Assembly (NCBI GenBank): GCA_036874045.1
Contig: CM072338.1
Location: forward strand, 21,908,501 to 21,972,500
DNA length: 64,000 nt
Origin: Cymodocea nodosa
Lineage: Eukaryota > Streptophyta > Magnoliopsida > Alismatales > Cymodoceaceae
Direction: 5' to 3'
Part shown: positions 1 to 14,300 of the stretch, one piece after another
How the letters are laid out: every line of letters begins with the position of its first letter
How positions within the stretch are numbered: the first letter of the stretch is position 1
Made by a program: the position numbers and the translations under genes
Notes under the pieces: model-generated
Database searches by the model: none
The model's input: only the letters and a program-made list of their open reading frames with translations
What the model was told of the DNA's origin: nothing

Positions 1-3000
1 TCCGATGCTATCTCTTTCAGAGCACGCACACAGGGACGTATCATCACGGCCATGGAACGTAGTTTGCTTGCTTCCCTGACCAAGAGGGATGGATATAAAC
101 CGCACATGGTGGATGCAAATTTTTAATTGCCGCCGATGCCAGTAAACACACTGCGGTCGCATGCATGTAGGGCTGGGCCGGCCAATCCAGTTACAGCAGT
201 AGATGATGCCATGGAAGCCCATGGGCTGACATTTCCACTGGGTTGGCTGTACATTCTAAATTGTCTTTCAGCATTTGTATTTCCACGATTATAAACTTTA
301 AAATTCGATCATAAGAACTTAAAAACTTTCAGACATCACTTGTTTGACTAAATATAAATTTAAGTGGTAAAATGACTTCTTCATAGAATTTTATAATTAT
401 TTATAAACAATTTGATTATGCAAGTGCATTAAATTAAGATTATGGTCAACTGTACGGATCTTAAAATTTTGAAGATTAATTGACAAGATAATTTAGTTAT
501 AACCGACCATAATAATTTCGTTCAAATCCTAAAAAAGAACTTCGGTTATAGAGAAAGATGAGATGATTCTGTCTAGCGGGAAATATAAAATGGCACAATC
601 TTGATAAAGAGAAATTTTCTTTTAGGGAATTGGTCAACTCAGATGAGATAAGCTGGGTTGAACATTGTGATACATTAGTTTATTTCAAAAAGCTAAAATG
701 CAATAAGAACCACCAAATGCACCCCTGGGCTTATTTTGTATTTTAAATTTGACATCACGTTAAAATACTATACTTAATTATTGAAGTATTATAGTCGAAA
801 ATTGTCGTCAACGAAGGAAAAGATTCATTAACCTAGAAGCACTGTACCAAAGTGATAGGTGGAATGATTACCATTGTCGTCATTTAAGAAAAAGCTAGGC
901 TGCAGTTCGCGTGGTCAACGGGACTGCAAAAAGTCAGGGTTTTGGGGTTCGGAGGTAGGCGTTGCAACCACCACCACTATTATTGCGATTCTTTCTTAAA
1001 AATCGTCGGTGTTGTTTGACTTTGGATTTAAGTTATTTTCTTTGTTAAATACTTATGATACATAATAAAAGATCACCTACGCGAATTGTCAACGATAGTC
1101 CGCCATCATGATTTATGCGAAAAGAGTGAAGGTTAGGACTTGACTTATTCATTCAAAACGGTTGGTGAATTATTCGTACACCTACAGCCATCCTCCCTCT
1201 CTAAAGTCAAATAGAGATGTAATTTTCAGCTTGCATATTTGGATGACTTTTTAAGTTTTGCTAAAGGTTGTTTTAAAGAACGGTATGTTCATTTCTAATA
1301 ATGTTTGGAAAAACATTGAATTTAAACCATAACGTAAAACTTGTATTTTTAAAAGAGTAAAAAGCGCTAGGTATGGTTGAAAATACTCCTTTAAAAAAAA
1401 TTACGATAAAACTGCAATTCAATTCTTTAAAAATGGACCACCAACTAACTTACCGCAATGAGCTGGGCTGGGCCTACACCATGAATGTAGTCGGGCCTCT
1501 TATCGTTACATGGGCTTTCCCCCTGTTGTTACCGAAAAGAAGCCCAGCAACAGAATCGGCTTGTATTAGAAGTCTTCAAGTCCTCAATGGAAATTTGTGT
1601 TGAAATATGACCATAAATATTCACCTCAATTATTCATACGCACATGGAAGGGAACATTTTTGAAGATGGCACTTTATATATTTTTGTCAAATATATATTA
1701 TGATGGTAAGCGTAGAAAAAATGGTTGGCGGACGTAAGTTTCCAATATTTCGGCATTATAATTTACCGACCAGGTTGAATTCTTCCTTGGACGAAATCAA
1801 GCAGTTGAAGATTCTATAACTTTAATGATCAGACACATTCTACCAAGTTCACAGTCAAATCAGTCCAAACCGAATCATTGAAAACTTAGTTCGATTCTGG
1901 TAGAGTTCTTGGTTCTCAACCTAAACAAAAAATTTTGATTCAAAAAAATTCAAGTGTTCGTTGATAACTTATTCAAAGATAATCATAATTAAAGTGTTCG
2001 ATGATATGGGTCTTTTTTGAAAAACAATACACCTAAAAACGAAAAAATCTAATTAAAGAAGTATTTATGTAAAAATAACAAAAAGTAATAAAAAATCATT
2101 TTCTAGAAGGAAAATGACAAAAAGTAATTAAGTAATAAAAAATAAAAGTATTTGTGTACAAAACAAAAAATGATAAAATTTGAAATATGTGTGTTTGTGT
2201 ATAGAAAGAAAATCATAAAATATAAAATATATATGTTTATTTACAAAATAAAAATATTAAAATTAATAAATTAAATATTTTTTATATTTATCTATAAGAT
2301 AGTGAATAACAAAATTTATCATAATAATATAAGATAGAGTCGTTTGTGACAATAGTTATAATATAAAATATATTTTACATATTGTTCTACATATTTCTTA
2401 TAATATCAATTATCATATATTAATGATATAAACACTTTCTATATCAAAATTACATATTATTAATATATTCTATGATAATTTATATTTTCTTTTTTATTAT
2501 TTTCCATAGGTTTCAAAGATTAGAACATTGAAAAACAAAAAAAAAAAGTTTTCTTATATATCAAAGAAAAATAATAGAATCCACTCATTTAATGCACAAA
2601 CACTTAACAAATTTTTTTTTGTTATTTTCCTTTCTAACATTTTTTCTACTTTCTAGATATACAAACACCCCTTAAAATGCCTTTACTTCTAATTTCATTT
2701 TACAAAATACCAAGAAATTCACATTGAAGTTCCACAAAAACAAAGAAAGAAGAGTGCGTTAATAATAAATTTGCGTTGTGAATAAAAGGTGTTGATTTCT
2801 TTGCATGCATAAGTTTTGCTTGATGTGTGCTTTAGAGTTTCATTTTTTTAACTTGATTTTTCCAAATAGGTTATTTTTATTTGATAATTTATATAATACA
2901 TACATATACAGTTTTGGTTAACTTAACCAAACCTAGAATTAAGAATCGAACCGTCAAAAGAGCTCTACAAATTTATAACGAAAGTGAAGCCATTGAAACT

Positions 3001-3676
3001 CTTTCCGTTTGATTTGGCTAATATAGAACAATCTTTTGTAAGATAATGAAACTGGGAGAGGAAACAGAGAAGATTCGAACTCGCCCACTACGCGAAAGGA
3101 GGAGACCAGTCTATATCTCTTCTTATTTGTATACTTGTAAATATTTATAGATGGATAAATATACGTAAAATCTGTTTTAATATTATATTAATAAAATCCA
3201 ATTTAAAATTGATTGGTATTGAATTGAATGAAAGGTTTTTTAACACCAATTTGATATCATATATTAGCCGTAGATTTCATTTCTATTTTCTTGCCGTGAA
3301 AGTTCTTACCAAAATGGAATATTATTGATTTTTAATAAAAAGAATTTCATAAACATGAGTCCCCTTGTTTAGGGCAAAAACGTCAGTCAGTAGTATCGGT
3401 AACACCCCCCGCAGGGTAGGACACGGCACCGTTTGAATTAAAATCAAACGCTTCGTTCGACCACCGCAAGATATCACAAAAAAGAAACGCATGCAGTGAT
3501 GTGTGAAGCGATCGATCGGCTCCAACTCTATAAATGAATCTACGTCGTAAATGGAACATAAAAACCAACTAGCCTAGGAAACTTTGTCAAGACGGACGAC
3601 GATCGATGAACGACGTGATCCCACGCCGCCGTCGCTGCTCTGCAAAATTACTTTCCCCTATCCTCCTCCCCCCCAT
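1..3676. other. AT-rich intergenic spacer, no gene seen
   Basis: No open stretch here resembles a known protein and the longest ORFs are about 60-77 codons. The DNA is AT-rich with many short A and T runs, especially 2000-2700. The last 300 bases before the PP2C stop codon become more GC-rich and would hold its 3' UTR. Phrases rich in AACCGAA-like words near 1870 and 2940 are of a kind common in old plant repeats, but I cannot name an element. Confidence 0.5.
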
Positions 3677-5268
3677 CTACATGAAGTGTCTCAGCTGGAT
3701 TATCATGACGCTGACATCGTCCAAGGAACCTCGCGAAACTGAGAGATCGGCAAGAGCTTTACAAGCTGATAGAACGGGAGACTCGTTTGGGAAGCCCGAG
3801 TCCAAGCACAGGGGTCGGGCAACGTCCACCGCTTCCTGATTGGAGACCTTGTCCCAGAGTCCATCGGAGGCAAGGATCAGGAACTCGCATTCTGGTCTCA
3901 TCTTCAGGATCGTGGTCTCGGGTTCCGCGATCACCCACTGCTTAAGATGGGCGTCTCCCATCCCCCTTGACACGGCAAGAGATCCTTGCAGCCTCCATAT
4001 CCCACGGAAGCAATCCACATATCCTCCCTGCACAACGTAATCACCTCCAAGTTTTGAGTATTTTGGAACGTGGTTATCGGTTGACGTAAGAGAAGGTGGT
4101 TTAGATAAGATAAGATTCCTGCTTCTTACCAGGCATTCGATTCGGTTCTTCTCGTCTTCTCTACAAGGCCGATGGTCCGACGTCAGAGCCTCGGCGGTGC
4201 CACCTCTGCTAATAACGGCACGGCAGTCACCGGCATTCGAAACAATAAGATCCTCGTTCCTGATCAATGCGGTGACGGAGCATGTCCCACCCTTGACCTC
4301 CTCTCTAAGGAGCTCCGAGTCGGTGCTCAAGTAACCCCTCTTCACAGCTTCCACCAGTCCGTCTCCATGCTCACCTCCCATTTCGGATAATTCCCCCACC
4401 ACATTCTTCTCGATGTTCTTCGCTACAAATTCCGCAGCTTTTGCACCCCCGTGTCCATCAAATATTCCAAATAATGCCTGGTGAAAAATAGATCAACAAA
4501 TAGAACTCTTAATATTCCGATCAATTCTGACATTTATTTTTCCTAAATGCATCATCATCCCCTGTGTTTCCATGGATGAGCATCCCGCATCATTAAAGCG
4601 GGAAGAAAAAAAAAAAAATCAAATCAAATCTTTGACGGGAATATTAATTTTCCCCTAATTGGGTGGGTCTCTTGTCAAACATAATTCCAGAACAGATTTT
4701 GACGCTAAATTTTCTGAAGGAAAAAATGAAGAACCAACATACATACCAGTCGGGCATCGCCGTTGATATTCACAGCAGCGCTGTAACGGTCCTCCATGTG
4801 CTGCCTAACTCTCCCCCTCTTACAGACGACCGAGAAGCTCGTTCTATCGGCCTCCATGGCATCAACCCCTCGTGCTGCACTACCCCTCTTCTCACCCTCC
4901 TCCCAAACGGACTCCATCTGAGGTATATCAATCCTAGCCGGCCTCTTCCTTTTCATCGCCGTAGAGGACGACGACGAAGAAGATGTAGTGGGAGAAGAAG
5001 CATCGCACACCCTAAGCATCCCATTGGCCTCCTTCTGGAACCGCGACAGAAACGACGGCGACGACGAAGAAGAAGAAGAAGAAGAAGAAGAAGAGGCAGC
5101 AGCAGCAGAACCAGAGAGCGGGGGCGACGAGGAGGTGGACCGAGCGGGGCAGTTGTGTTCTTGGACGATGCCTAAGGTTTCCGGGGAGCCCTTGCACGAG
5201 AACGGGCATATTTTGGACGGGGAGAACACCGGCGACCCTGCCGCCATCGTCGCAACCGAGCACGCCAT
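3677..5268 (-). CDS. Protein phosphatase 2C, clade B (AP2C-like)
   Basis: Ser/Thr phosphatase of the metal-dependent PPM family. Three exons read 5268-4747, 4477-4130 and 4027-3677, all joined in phase 0, giving about 406 residues. Both introns are GT-AG (gtatgt and gtaaga donors). Visible motifs are the QHMEDRY box at the end of exon 1, FDGHGG at the start of exon 2, SDHRP, then GGYVD, SLAVSRGMGD, EPE, ASDGLWD and DDVSV, which supply the metal-binding aspartates. The N-terminus is Ser-rich, with a run of about twelve serines encoded by GAA/GAG-type triplets on the plus strand, followed by KRKRPARIDIP, which resembles the kinase-interaction motif of AP2C phosphatases that inactivate stress MAP kinases. 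The family role is established; the assignment to the AP2C subgroup is inference from that motif and the SPVFSPSK N-terminus. I chose the ATG at 5268; an in-frame ATG at 5394 would add 42 charged residues and looks like 5' UTR. Confidence 0.9.
5066..5112. repeat. GAA/GCA triplet run coding poly-Ser
   Basis: A run of GAA triplets at about 5066-5094, followed by GCA triplets, sits inside the PP2C first exon. Read on the minus strand it encodes a serine run and then alanines, so length changes are in frame. It is likely to be a polymorphic microsatellite within coding DNA. Confidence 0.75.
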
Positions 5269-5399
5269 GGACCAAGCCCTGTTCTTCTCTCTTCCAGAAA
5301 TCTTTCCTTTGGAACTCTTCTCCTCCCTCTCGTTCTTTTTTGTTTCCCTTTCCGTTTTCTCCTTTTTCTGTGGCAGGAGCTCGGAGGCATGCATTTATG

Positions 5400-8300
5400 G
5401 GGGATGGTCCGTTTCGTTGTTCCCGCGAAATTAATTAAGCTAACGTGGTCTCATGGTCGCCTCTTTGACCAGATGTGATCAGTGCAACGGGTATGACGCG
5501 GGACGGAGCGGCGTGAGGAGGCGCAATGCAACGGCTATAGCGTGGGATGGAGACACGACTTTCCCGTAAACCCTTTTTTTTATTTATAAAATTAAAAGAT
5601 AAATTGATAAAAAAACCTCGGTTACGAAAAGAAAATTGATGCGTGGTAAAACGTTCAACGTATATATATATATTTTTTATTTTTTTTAGAGAGAGAGAGA
5701 GAGAGGATGTGGTCCATGGTAATTGATTTTCCTGGGGACCAAAGGAAGTGCTCATGGACAGCTCGGCCACAGAAACGAAGGAGACAACGGTAGACTTAGA
5801 GACCAAGGAAGCAAAAAGCGGAAGTGGTCAAGGTTTCCAAGTAGAAAGTAAACTCCAACCCGTATCTTTTTAATAGTTTTTTTCTTTCTTCTTTTAAATA
5901 TGTCTGGGCGGTGGTGCCATGTGAAGTTTTATGTGATTCAATGGTTGGGTGTGAATATTTTGCAGGAGGCCTAGAGATCTATCGAACTATTTATTCATTC
6001 TATCTTTTTCATCGTTAATAATTAAATTTCAAAAATAACAATCACTAAAAGAAATTTCACATTTATAATAAATGGTACGTGAAATAAACCACAATTTGGT
6101 AATTAATTAATTAATAATCTATAAACAGTGAAAATATACAATACATGTCAATTAATTCAATAAAACTAACGAGTCAAAATAAATGCACAAATTGATAAGT
6201 AACGTAAGATAAATAAATATAAGCTATGCATAATAAATCATAAGTTACAATTTATTTATACATTTTAATAATTATAATATTTACGTATAGCTGCATATAA
6301 TTCCTACGGTCTAAAAGTTACATTTAATCTTGTAACGAGGTCTAAATGTTATATTTAGTTTTGCAACGAAATTCAAAAATTACATTTAAAATTTGTTTGT
6401 ACATTCATAATTTAAATTTTACTAAAGTTGATAGAAAAAATTTGAAATCTAAGTGTTCGTGAACATTCTAGAATTTGATAAAAATTAAAATTTAAGTATT
6501 TGTGTATATAACATAATTGAATATAATTAATTTTTAATGAAATAACGAATCAAATTAATAATTGAAAATGTAATTAACCAATGAATGAGTTAAAAATACA
6601 ATATTAAGTTAATTAAATGAAATTATAACTTAGATAAAACATAAAAATATCTAAGTTAAAAAAAAATTTAAATTGAATCGTAACTTTTATGTATAAGAAT
6701 ATCAAAGTTAAAATAAAGGTTTTTGAATGAAGTTATAACTTAAATAAAAAATTTAAGAATATCTAAGTCAAAAAATAACTATTATATTTAAGATATTTTA
6801 AAAAATCTAAAAGTATTTTAAGAAAATGTTAATTTTAGTACTTATAGTAATTTTTCTTATATTTGAAAATGGCATACTGAGTTTGTAGAACATTTTTCTC
6901 CTATTTGAGTTACGTTGTTTTATTTTACTTTTTTACTTTTGATTTTGCCATTATTTTCTTTGTAAATCATATATTTAATCTTGTTAATTGATATATCAAA
7001 ATTAAATTTGATATGTTATTTTGAGCATTCATAATAAAAATACCATGAATGTCTACGGAAAAATGAATTTAAGTATTTTTATAATTAGAAAAAAAGAGAG
7101 TCAATGTAGATATTCACATATTTTGATATGAGCACTTAATTAAAAATAACCTATTAAATTTAATTTCAAAATGTTGTCTTATCCTTTAATGAATTATAAT
7201 GTTACATCTTATGTTCACTTTTGGTTTTATGAAAATTTATTTTCATTGTAGATAATCATAATAATTTTATAATAAGTGTTTAAAATAATATATTAAATTT
7301 GATATATATATATCATTTATTAAAACTAGATATGCATATTTAACTCTTTATTTAATTAAAATTAGGTGAAACTTACAAATGAAGCTAAAAAGAAAAAAAT
7401 AGGTTAAAAAATATAATAATAATATTAAAAAATATATATAGAAGAGGTGTTACAAGCGAACCAAAATATTTCTTCGATTCGATCAAAATTAAAAAAAAAA
7501 AAAAGTATCTTCCACTCAGTTCAATCGAATACTTAAAATAAATAAATAAAATATTCAAGAAATTGAATTCCAACCTTTTAAGTTAAGAATTCATTTTTCT
7601 AATCTTTATACTTGATTAGAATTCAAATTGAATTTCTCAAATGCACAAACAACTCATCATTCAAAATTTGACAAAAAAAAATTTAAATTCCATTGTACAC
7701 AAACCCCACTTTAGTCTTATGATGAGACCTAAAAGTCATGTTGAATTTTCATATTTAGTTTTATGACGACACTTAAAGATAAACTAGTCTCATAACGATG
7801 CACACGATATAATATTTTAAATATTTGTAATTAGATCCTAAATGTAGTCATATTATACCCATTTACCCATGTAGAAGTTATAATCACATGTCGTCTTATG
7901 TTAACGAATAAATACATAATCTCTATCAATGTAGTTTTGGCAATTTAAATAACTACATACACACACACAAAAAAAACAAGTTTTTTCTCATTATTTAATT
8001 GTTTATGCAAAAATGCAACGAAATTTCTTAGAAATGTGTACAATAAATAGGAGGTCAAATACTGCAGAGTCTCACGTAATAAATGCTATCGTGACTAATA
8101 ATCTCAATAATAATGATATGCTTGGCACTAATCAATAATAATATATAATATTCAATGATAAATGTTAATAATAATAATACTATTTCTCGACTAAGTAAAA
8201 AAAAAAAAACTATAAAAACTAAATCAACAATTTTCCCAAAATCCCCTCCTACTTTCCTTCTGTTCACGTTCTTCCCCTCCTCTCTCTGTCTTCCACGCTC

Positions 8301-8447
8301 GAAAATAAATTTGCCGCCCCTAAACTTATACCGGGAAAATCACCGCCTCCTATAACCATTCAGGGTCGTTTTTTTAAAGTATAATTTGCATAAAAATCCT
8401 TAAATTTAATTTATTTACAAACAAGTTAAAGTACTTACACCTAAAGA

Positions 8448-8480
<33 letters not shown>

Positions 8481-11341
8481 ATAGATGGTTGCGGCACTTT
8501 ACGTTGTCATGATTCGAATGTAGTAATGTATTTGATTTGGAGTATGTAAACACAAAATGTTGACCAACTTAGGGCTTAATTTAAAGTGTACACACCTCTC
8601 TACAAGTAATTTCAACGGAAGGTTTCAACTCTACGGAAGTGAGGAAAATAATTTCTTCACCTTTTGAGATATAAAATGCAAATACTCTTCTATTTTGCAT
8701 CCCCTTGTAGAATATGATGGAAATTACCCAATTCCCAAAGGTCGCGTGTCTTCTCCCAACATTCTAATTGAAACTCTTGAAAGCTCACAATCTCTTAGTC
8801 TCAACCTTAAAGAGTTTCGAAGGTTACGATAGCGCAAAGATGTGTCAATGTTTAATCCAATACTTTAAACCTTAAGATGAGATATCAAATGCATCAGTGA
8901 AAAACTCAAAATACAATAAAGAACACCCCAAAATACACAAATTCAAAAGTAGTCATCAGTGAAATAAGTAAATTATATTCTTCTACTTTCCATCAAATTC
9001 CAATGTAAGATGAAATGCCTTTTTCTCCTTCTTATTTGCAAAGACAGATAATATTACAGAGTTTGAATTCATGGAAGCGACACAGATCGAGTCTTCGCTC
9101 GAACAAAAACTCGACTCGACTACTGGCCGACACGTTGCCCGGATTCTAGAAGACACAAAACTACTGGCCGACATCTCCCTCCGAAGGCATTACTTCCTCC
9201 TAAGGTCGGCGCTGGTGCCGACGTGGCATTACTTTCTTCTAAAGGCAGTAATACTATTGTACGTCATTAATAATAGACAAGAATTTCAAACATTATTATT
9301 GTTATTATTATTTGGTGCAAACACTGACTTAACTCTTTTTAAAACTTATTTTTTGCATCAATAATAACTTCTCCCAGTACTATTATTTCGGGTTATTAAT
9401 TTTTTAGTACTAGTATTGATAATTTTAATTTTTCCTAACTCTACATCATGCTGTATGGTACTAAAATTAAAATAATTTTAATTTTTAAAACGAGGAGTGT
9501 AATTGTTATTCTTGTTTGGCTATCTATGCCTTGGTGCCGCTTATTAATATTGTCTTTGCTGCAAATCATACCCAGACCTGTCTTTTTTTCCTTGTCCGCT
9601 TATTAATTTCAGCCGCACGTTGTGCAACATACGGCTAAGATTTGTTCGAACAAAAAGTTCTTAGTTTTTAAACTAATGATCGATAAAAAAATTTTAAATA
9701 TCACAGTTAAAGCAGAAATTTTTATTTTTCAAGTACAAAACTTGGTGCTGTTCATCTTGGCAGATTAAAATTTTAAAAAGATGTGATTTAAAGAAAACGG
9801 ATGCATATCCGTAGAGTACTGTAGTGTCAGAGAAGAAGAAGTTTTTTTATTTTTTAGAAAGAAAGTCTACCAGGATTTAAATCGAGATGAATACAAGAAA
9901 TCGCCATTATTAAAAAAAATTAGAGTCAAAGAATGCGATCATTAATTATTCAGCGTTGCAAACCCGTGTGAAGAAGGGAAATAGCGTAAAAATGTTGTTC
10001 GTCGCTTGTGAAATAGAGTGGAACAACTTGTGGTCGATGGAGTCAAGTGCGACTTTCAGAAATTACCGAATTGAACGACGAACTTCTACAAGAAGAAGCA
10101 ACGTGTGCACAAGCCGTAGCTGTTCACGCCACGGACGCGCAATGGACAACAACGCGACACGGCGAAGCAAATCTCACCTGATGCACACAAGCACTGACGT
10201 AGAATTTTTTTTTTTTTGGTTAGACTGGTCAAGGGGGAACCAACCCAGAAATAACTTTCTAGGTCACCCTCTAAGGAACCTACATAATAAATGGCCGACA
10301 TCTTTCCCTCAGATCCAGACTCTTGGATAGGGTAAAATTTCGTTAAAAAAAAAGTTTATTTCTTTGAGAGAGATATCAGTACCTCAATAGAGAGTTTGTG
10401 AAAGTTAAAAATTAAATTTTTTTTTTAAAACTTTTTAGTATCCGTATCATATAAAAAATTTAAAATTTTATTATATATAAAAGTCAAAGATTCTAAATTT
10501 TTAAAATTTTCCTTAAAAGTTGAGAAAATAGTATAAGAACTATTTGCGTATTAAAAAAGTAATTATAATTAATATATATATATATATTGTTAATATAATA
10601 TACTTTTTATTTAATTAAAAAAAATTATATTATTTTAATTATTACTTTGTATAGATATATTATTATTTTAATTAAAATTACTTTGCATATACTTTAACAT
10701 AATTAAAGTATATTAATATAGTATATTATTTTATTATCGTTATTTTTTCTAATTAATTAATTATTTAAATATTATTTTATTAATAATAAAAATATTACTC
10801 ATTTTATCATTGTTAATATTACTTAATTTTATTTTATAATATTATTTATTACATCATATTAAAATTTCAAAAACTATATCATTTTTTTTAATTTCTGACT
10901 TTTTATTTTTTAACTTTTCTAAGGACATAAAAGAGTCCATAAAAATTGTCTCTTGTATTCTAGAATGAAAGTTGGATAACGTATGACCAATTCAAAACTT
11001 TTGATGGTCGATGTTGTCTACGTCAAACTTGAATTCAAGTTTTACTATCAAATACGATGAATAACAGACCTCTCGATACGAATACCAAAATATCTATCAA
11101 ACAGATATTATAGTAATTAAAAACGTACACACCGCCATCCCATTGAAAAACATACGAACATGGGAGGATTACCGAAACGACCTAACCTTGAGCTCTATCA
11201 GAATAAATAAACTAGGCATCTGAAAATCAAACCCTAAGACAAAAATAAACAAATTAGTTCGCTTTCAAATAAATAAAAAATAAACGAAGTCCTAACAATG
11301 CAGTGGCTGAAAATTAATCTTTCGAAGTACTTTGCTAGTGT
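5400..11341. other. Long AT-rich intergenic region
   Basis: The PP2C promoter should lie at its left end; a GA run occurs at 5689-5704. From 6000 to 7960 the DNA is extremely AT-rich, with loosely repeated words such as AAGTTATAACTTAAATAAA near 6600-6790. A (TTA)n microsatellite lies at 8449-8479 and a short TA run near 10570. A slightly more GC-rich island at 9060-9250 has two imperfect direct copies of GGCATTACTTCCTCCTAAGG and a GTCGGC/GCCGAC hairpin. Another island at 9950-10330 has open frames on both strands, but I recognise no product. No gene is supported. Confidence 0.45.
8449..8479. repeat. (TTA)n microsatellite
   Basis: About ten uninterrupted TTA/ATT triplets followed by ACATAG. 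It is a simple sequence repeat in intergenic DNA. Confidence 0.9.
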
Positions 11342-14300
11342 TCATTTGCATAACTTCTCCACTGCTGCTACAATCTGAGGTGGCTGAACCACTGTCCACT
11401 CTTCCAGGGTTCCTGCATAGGGTGTTGGCACATCCTGTGATGACAAGCACATGACAGGTGCATCAAGGTCGTCCCAGAAGTTGTCGATTATGGCTGCCCT
11501 GAGACTTGCACCTATTCCTCCGGTTCGCATGCACTCCTCGACAATCAACACCCGATGTGTCTTCTTGATAGAGTTTCCGATTGTGTACAGATCAAATGGC
11601 TTCAAAGATCTTATGTCAATTACCTCTGGATCGTATCCCTTGTTGACCAGAGTTTTTGCAGCCTGCATCACATGGTACCTCATGCGAGAGTATGTGAGGA
11701 TCGTTACGTGTTCACCAGGGCGCACCATCTCTGCTTCTTCCAAACAACACACGTATTCCTCATCTGGGATCCTTTCCTTTAAATTGTATAGTAAGACATG
11801 CTCGAAGAGTACAACAGGGTTCTTGCTCCGTATGGCAGCTTTCATGAGACCTTTGGCATTATAAGGAGTAGAACACGCAACCAGTTGGATTCCAGGTATT
11901 GACTGAAAATATGATTCAAGACGTTGAGAATGCTCTGCACCAAGTTGACGCCCAACACCGCCAGGCCCTCTAATGACAATTGGGATGCCGAACTGGCCTC
12001 CTGATGTATAAGGAAGCATGCCACAGTTGTTAGATATTTGGTTGAAGGCTAACAGAATAAACCCCATGTTCATGGCCTCTACAACTGGCACCAAGCCTGT
12101 CATTGCCGCACCAATACCCATTCCAGTGAAGGAATTTTCTGCAATAGGTGTGTCAAGCACTCTTAAGTCCCCATACTTGTCAGCAAGGCCCTTGGTCACC
12201 TTGTATGAACCTCCATAATGGCCAACATCTTCCCCCATAACGAAAACCCTAGGATCTCTTTCCATCTCTTCATCCAAGCCCTCACGAAGGGCCTCAAACA
12301 GCAGAAGTTCATGCCTGATAATTTCACGTTGATAAAACAAAAATACTTGGTAAAATAACAAAGAAACAAGAGAAAATTATCATAAACATCCTAAGAGACA
12401 CGTGATCCAAGTAACTGCTGACATTTGTCATTTTTAATCACAAAATGTAAGCTGCCATGATACACTAAGGCAAAAAAATAAAGCCAGGTAAATTTGAATT
12501 GTCAAACGTATCAGCAACTAGTCTCTTTAACTTGTATGCAAAAAGTAGATCAAGTACCGAAATTACCATTAAAGTCTACTGTAATATTGTGAAGAGAATG
12601 CATATTTTATAACCTCCAGATTTGGTAGTAGAATATCGGGCAGGAAATATCAAGGTACCAAGAACTAAAAGGTTCCCATTATAAGTAGCTATATTGCGAC
12701 TTCAGGAAGACATTGCATATTTAGAAGACCTTAAAATTTGGAAAGTAGAGAAATGGACAAGAAAAAGAGGAAGAAATATTAGTAGCATAATAATGTAAAT
12801 GCCCTACAAACTGACAAATGCTCTCCAAGAAACACTACACCAAACTAGGTAACCAAGTGACACGACCTGCAAGTATGTGCTGAATAACTACAATGGGCTG
12901 AGTTTTTTTCAAGAATATTAAATATCTTTGATGAATTGCACTTGAATAAAAATCTATAAGAAACCTAGATTGCATTTGGTTTAGAATATAGGACATCCAA
13001 ATTATGCATTATTAAGATTATACACAATAGGCAAGGTTGTGTATTCTGTAGCATTGTAGATATCCTATTGATTATCATGTTTGATTGAGATTATGTATAT
13101 TCAATTATAAACATATAATCCAAACATAATCTCATAATTGGAAAAAAAGTGAAACAGAATATTATAGAATTTACCTAAAAGTTACCATGCAAAGTCTGTT
13201 TGATTGTCACCATAATCCTATAATACACGTAATATAAATTTGAAAAAGGTTTGAAGCACCCTCTTCACCTTGAAAGAATAGGACATGTTATCCCACATAA
13301 ATGTTAAGAGACCATGCCATTATTTCTTCAAATGCCTATTTATATGAAATTCGTCAAAAGTAATAACCAAGGGTTGGATGTAATTCAGTTTTGTCATAGA
13401 AGGACAGGAGGAGATGTCCAACAAGTTGAGACAAAATGTTACAATTTGTGTGGAAATCGTTTTGAATACTTGACTTGAAAAGTTCAATTGCAACAAAACT
13501 ACCCCAAAAGATATCTGTGCAAACATCCTCTCAACGTTTTTTGAAAACTAGAGTGTTGCAAGCAAAGTAGCAAATCTGCATGGATGTCCATTAGAGTTGC
13601 AAATCTGCATAGTCGAAAGTTGAGTGGATGTTTACACAAAAGTCTACATAAGTCCTATGTTACACAAAGACTCCTCTAGATGCCCACTTTATATCTAGAT
13701 ACTTACTTTTATAAATTTAATTGAATATTTTGAAATATAACTTGGAGTATGATTCAAGCTATCCCCTCCTAATTCAAAATGGTACTCTGAAGGAAACATA
13801 TGCTTAGCATTTGTGATGCCCACAGGCTTGATTTCCACCTTTGCAACATCAGTTTCACTTAAGATGTGAATGAGCATGGGCTTGAACTCAACAAATTCAC
13901 AATCCATCAACTCAATCAGAATTTGTTTGTTTCGTGAAATGATGACAAATTAAAAGTCCAATATTAAAACTTGATATTTGCTAGTGTTCTTCAGGACATT
14001 CTAGAAGACTTGTAAGAGATGGTCACATCTTTGCACTACATAAGTGAGTCCAAAATTCCTGGGCACATGATTCCTCACCTCTCCATGGTCCCCATCCACT
14101 TCTTGTTGTGCCACTTACGAAATTTCATACTTATGGTGTCATTCAAATTTGCATAAGTTTCCTGACCTTCCCATGGTCCAACTACCGTCATTTAAAAGCC
14201 ACTGCAGTAAAAGATCTCAAATCCCTTCCTATGGTGATATTCATAATGTGCCTCCTACAATAACACAAACCATCCTTGAGGCATATGACTCAATGTCTTT

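Noticed and set aside
4663..5434. Plus-strand ORFs up to 170 codons, rich in Arg, Glu or Ser
   Set aside because: They are antisense shadows of the PP2C first exon and its triplet repeat.
9956..10330. 124-codon ORF in the large spacer
   Set aside because: No recognisable domain, odd composition and a T-run coding a phenylalanine stretch; no promoter or splice context supports it.
13695..13910. 71-codon minus-strand ORF in the PDH intron
   Set aside because: Looks protein-like in composition but has no recognised homology, splice support or conserved motif; kept as unassigned intron sequence.
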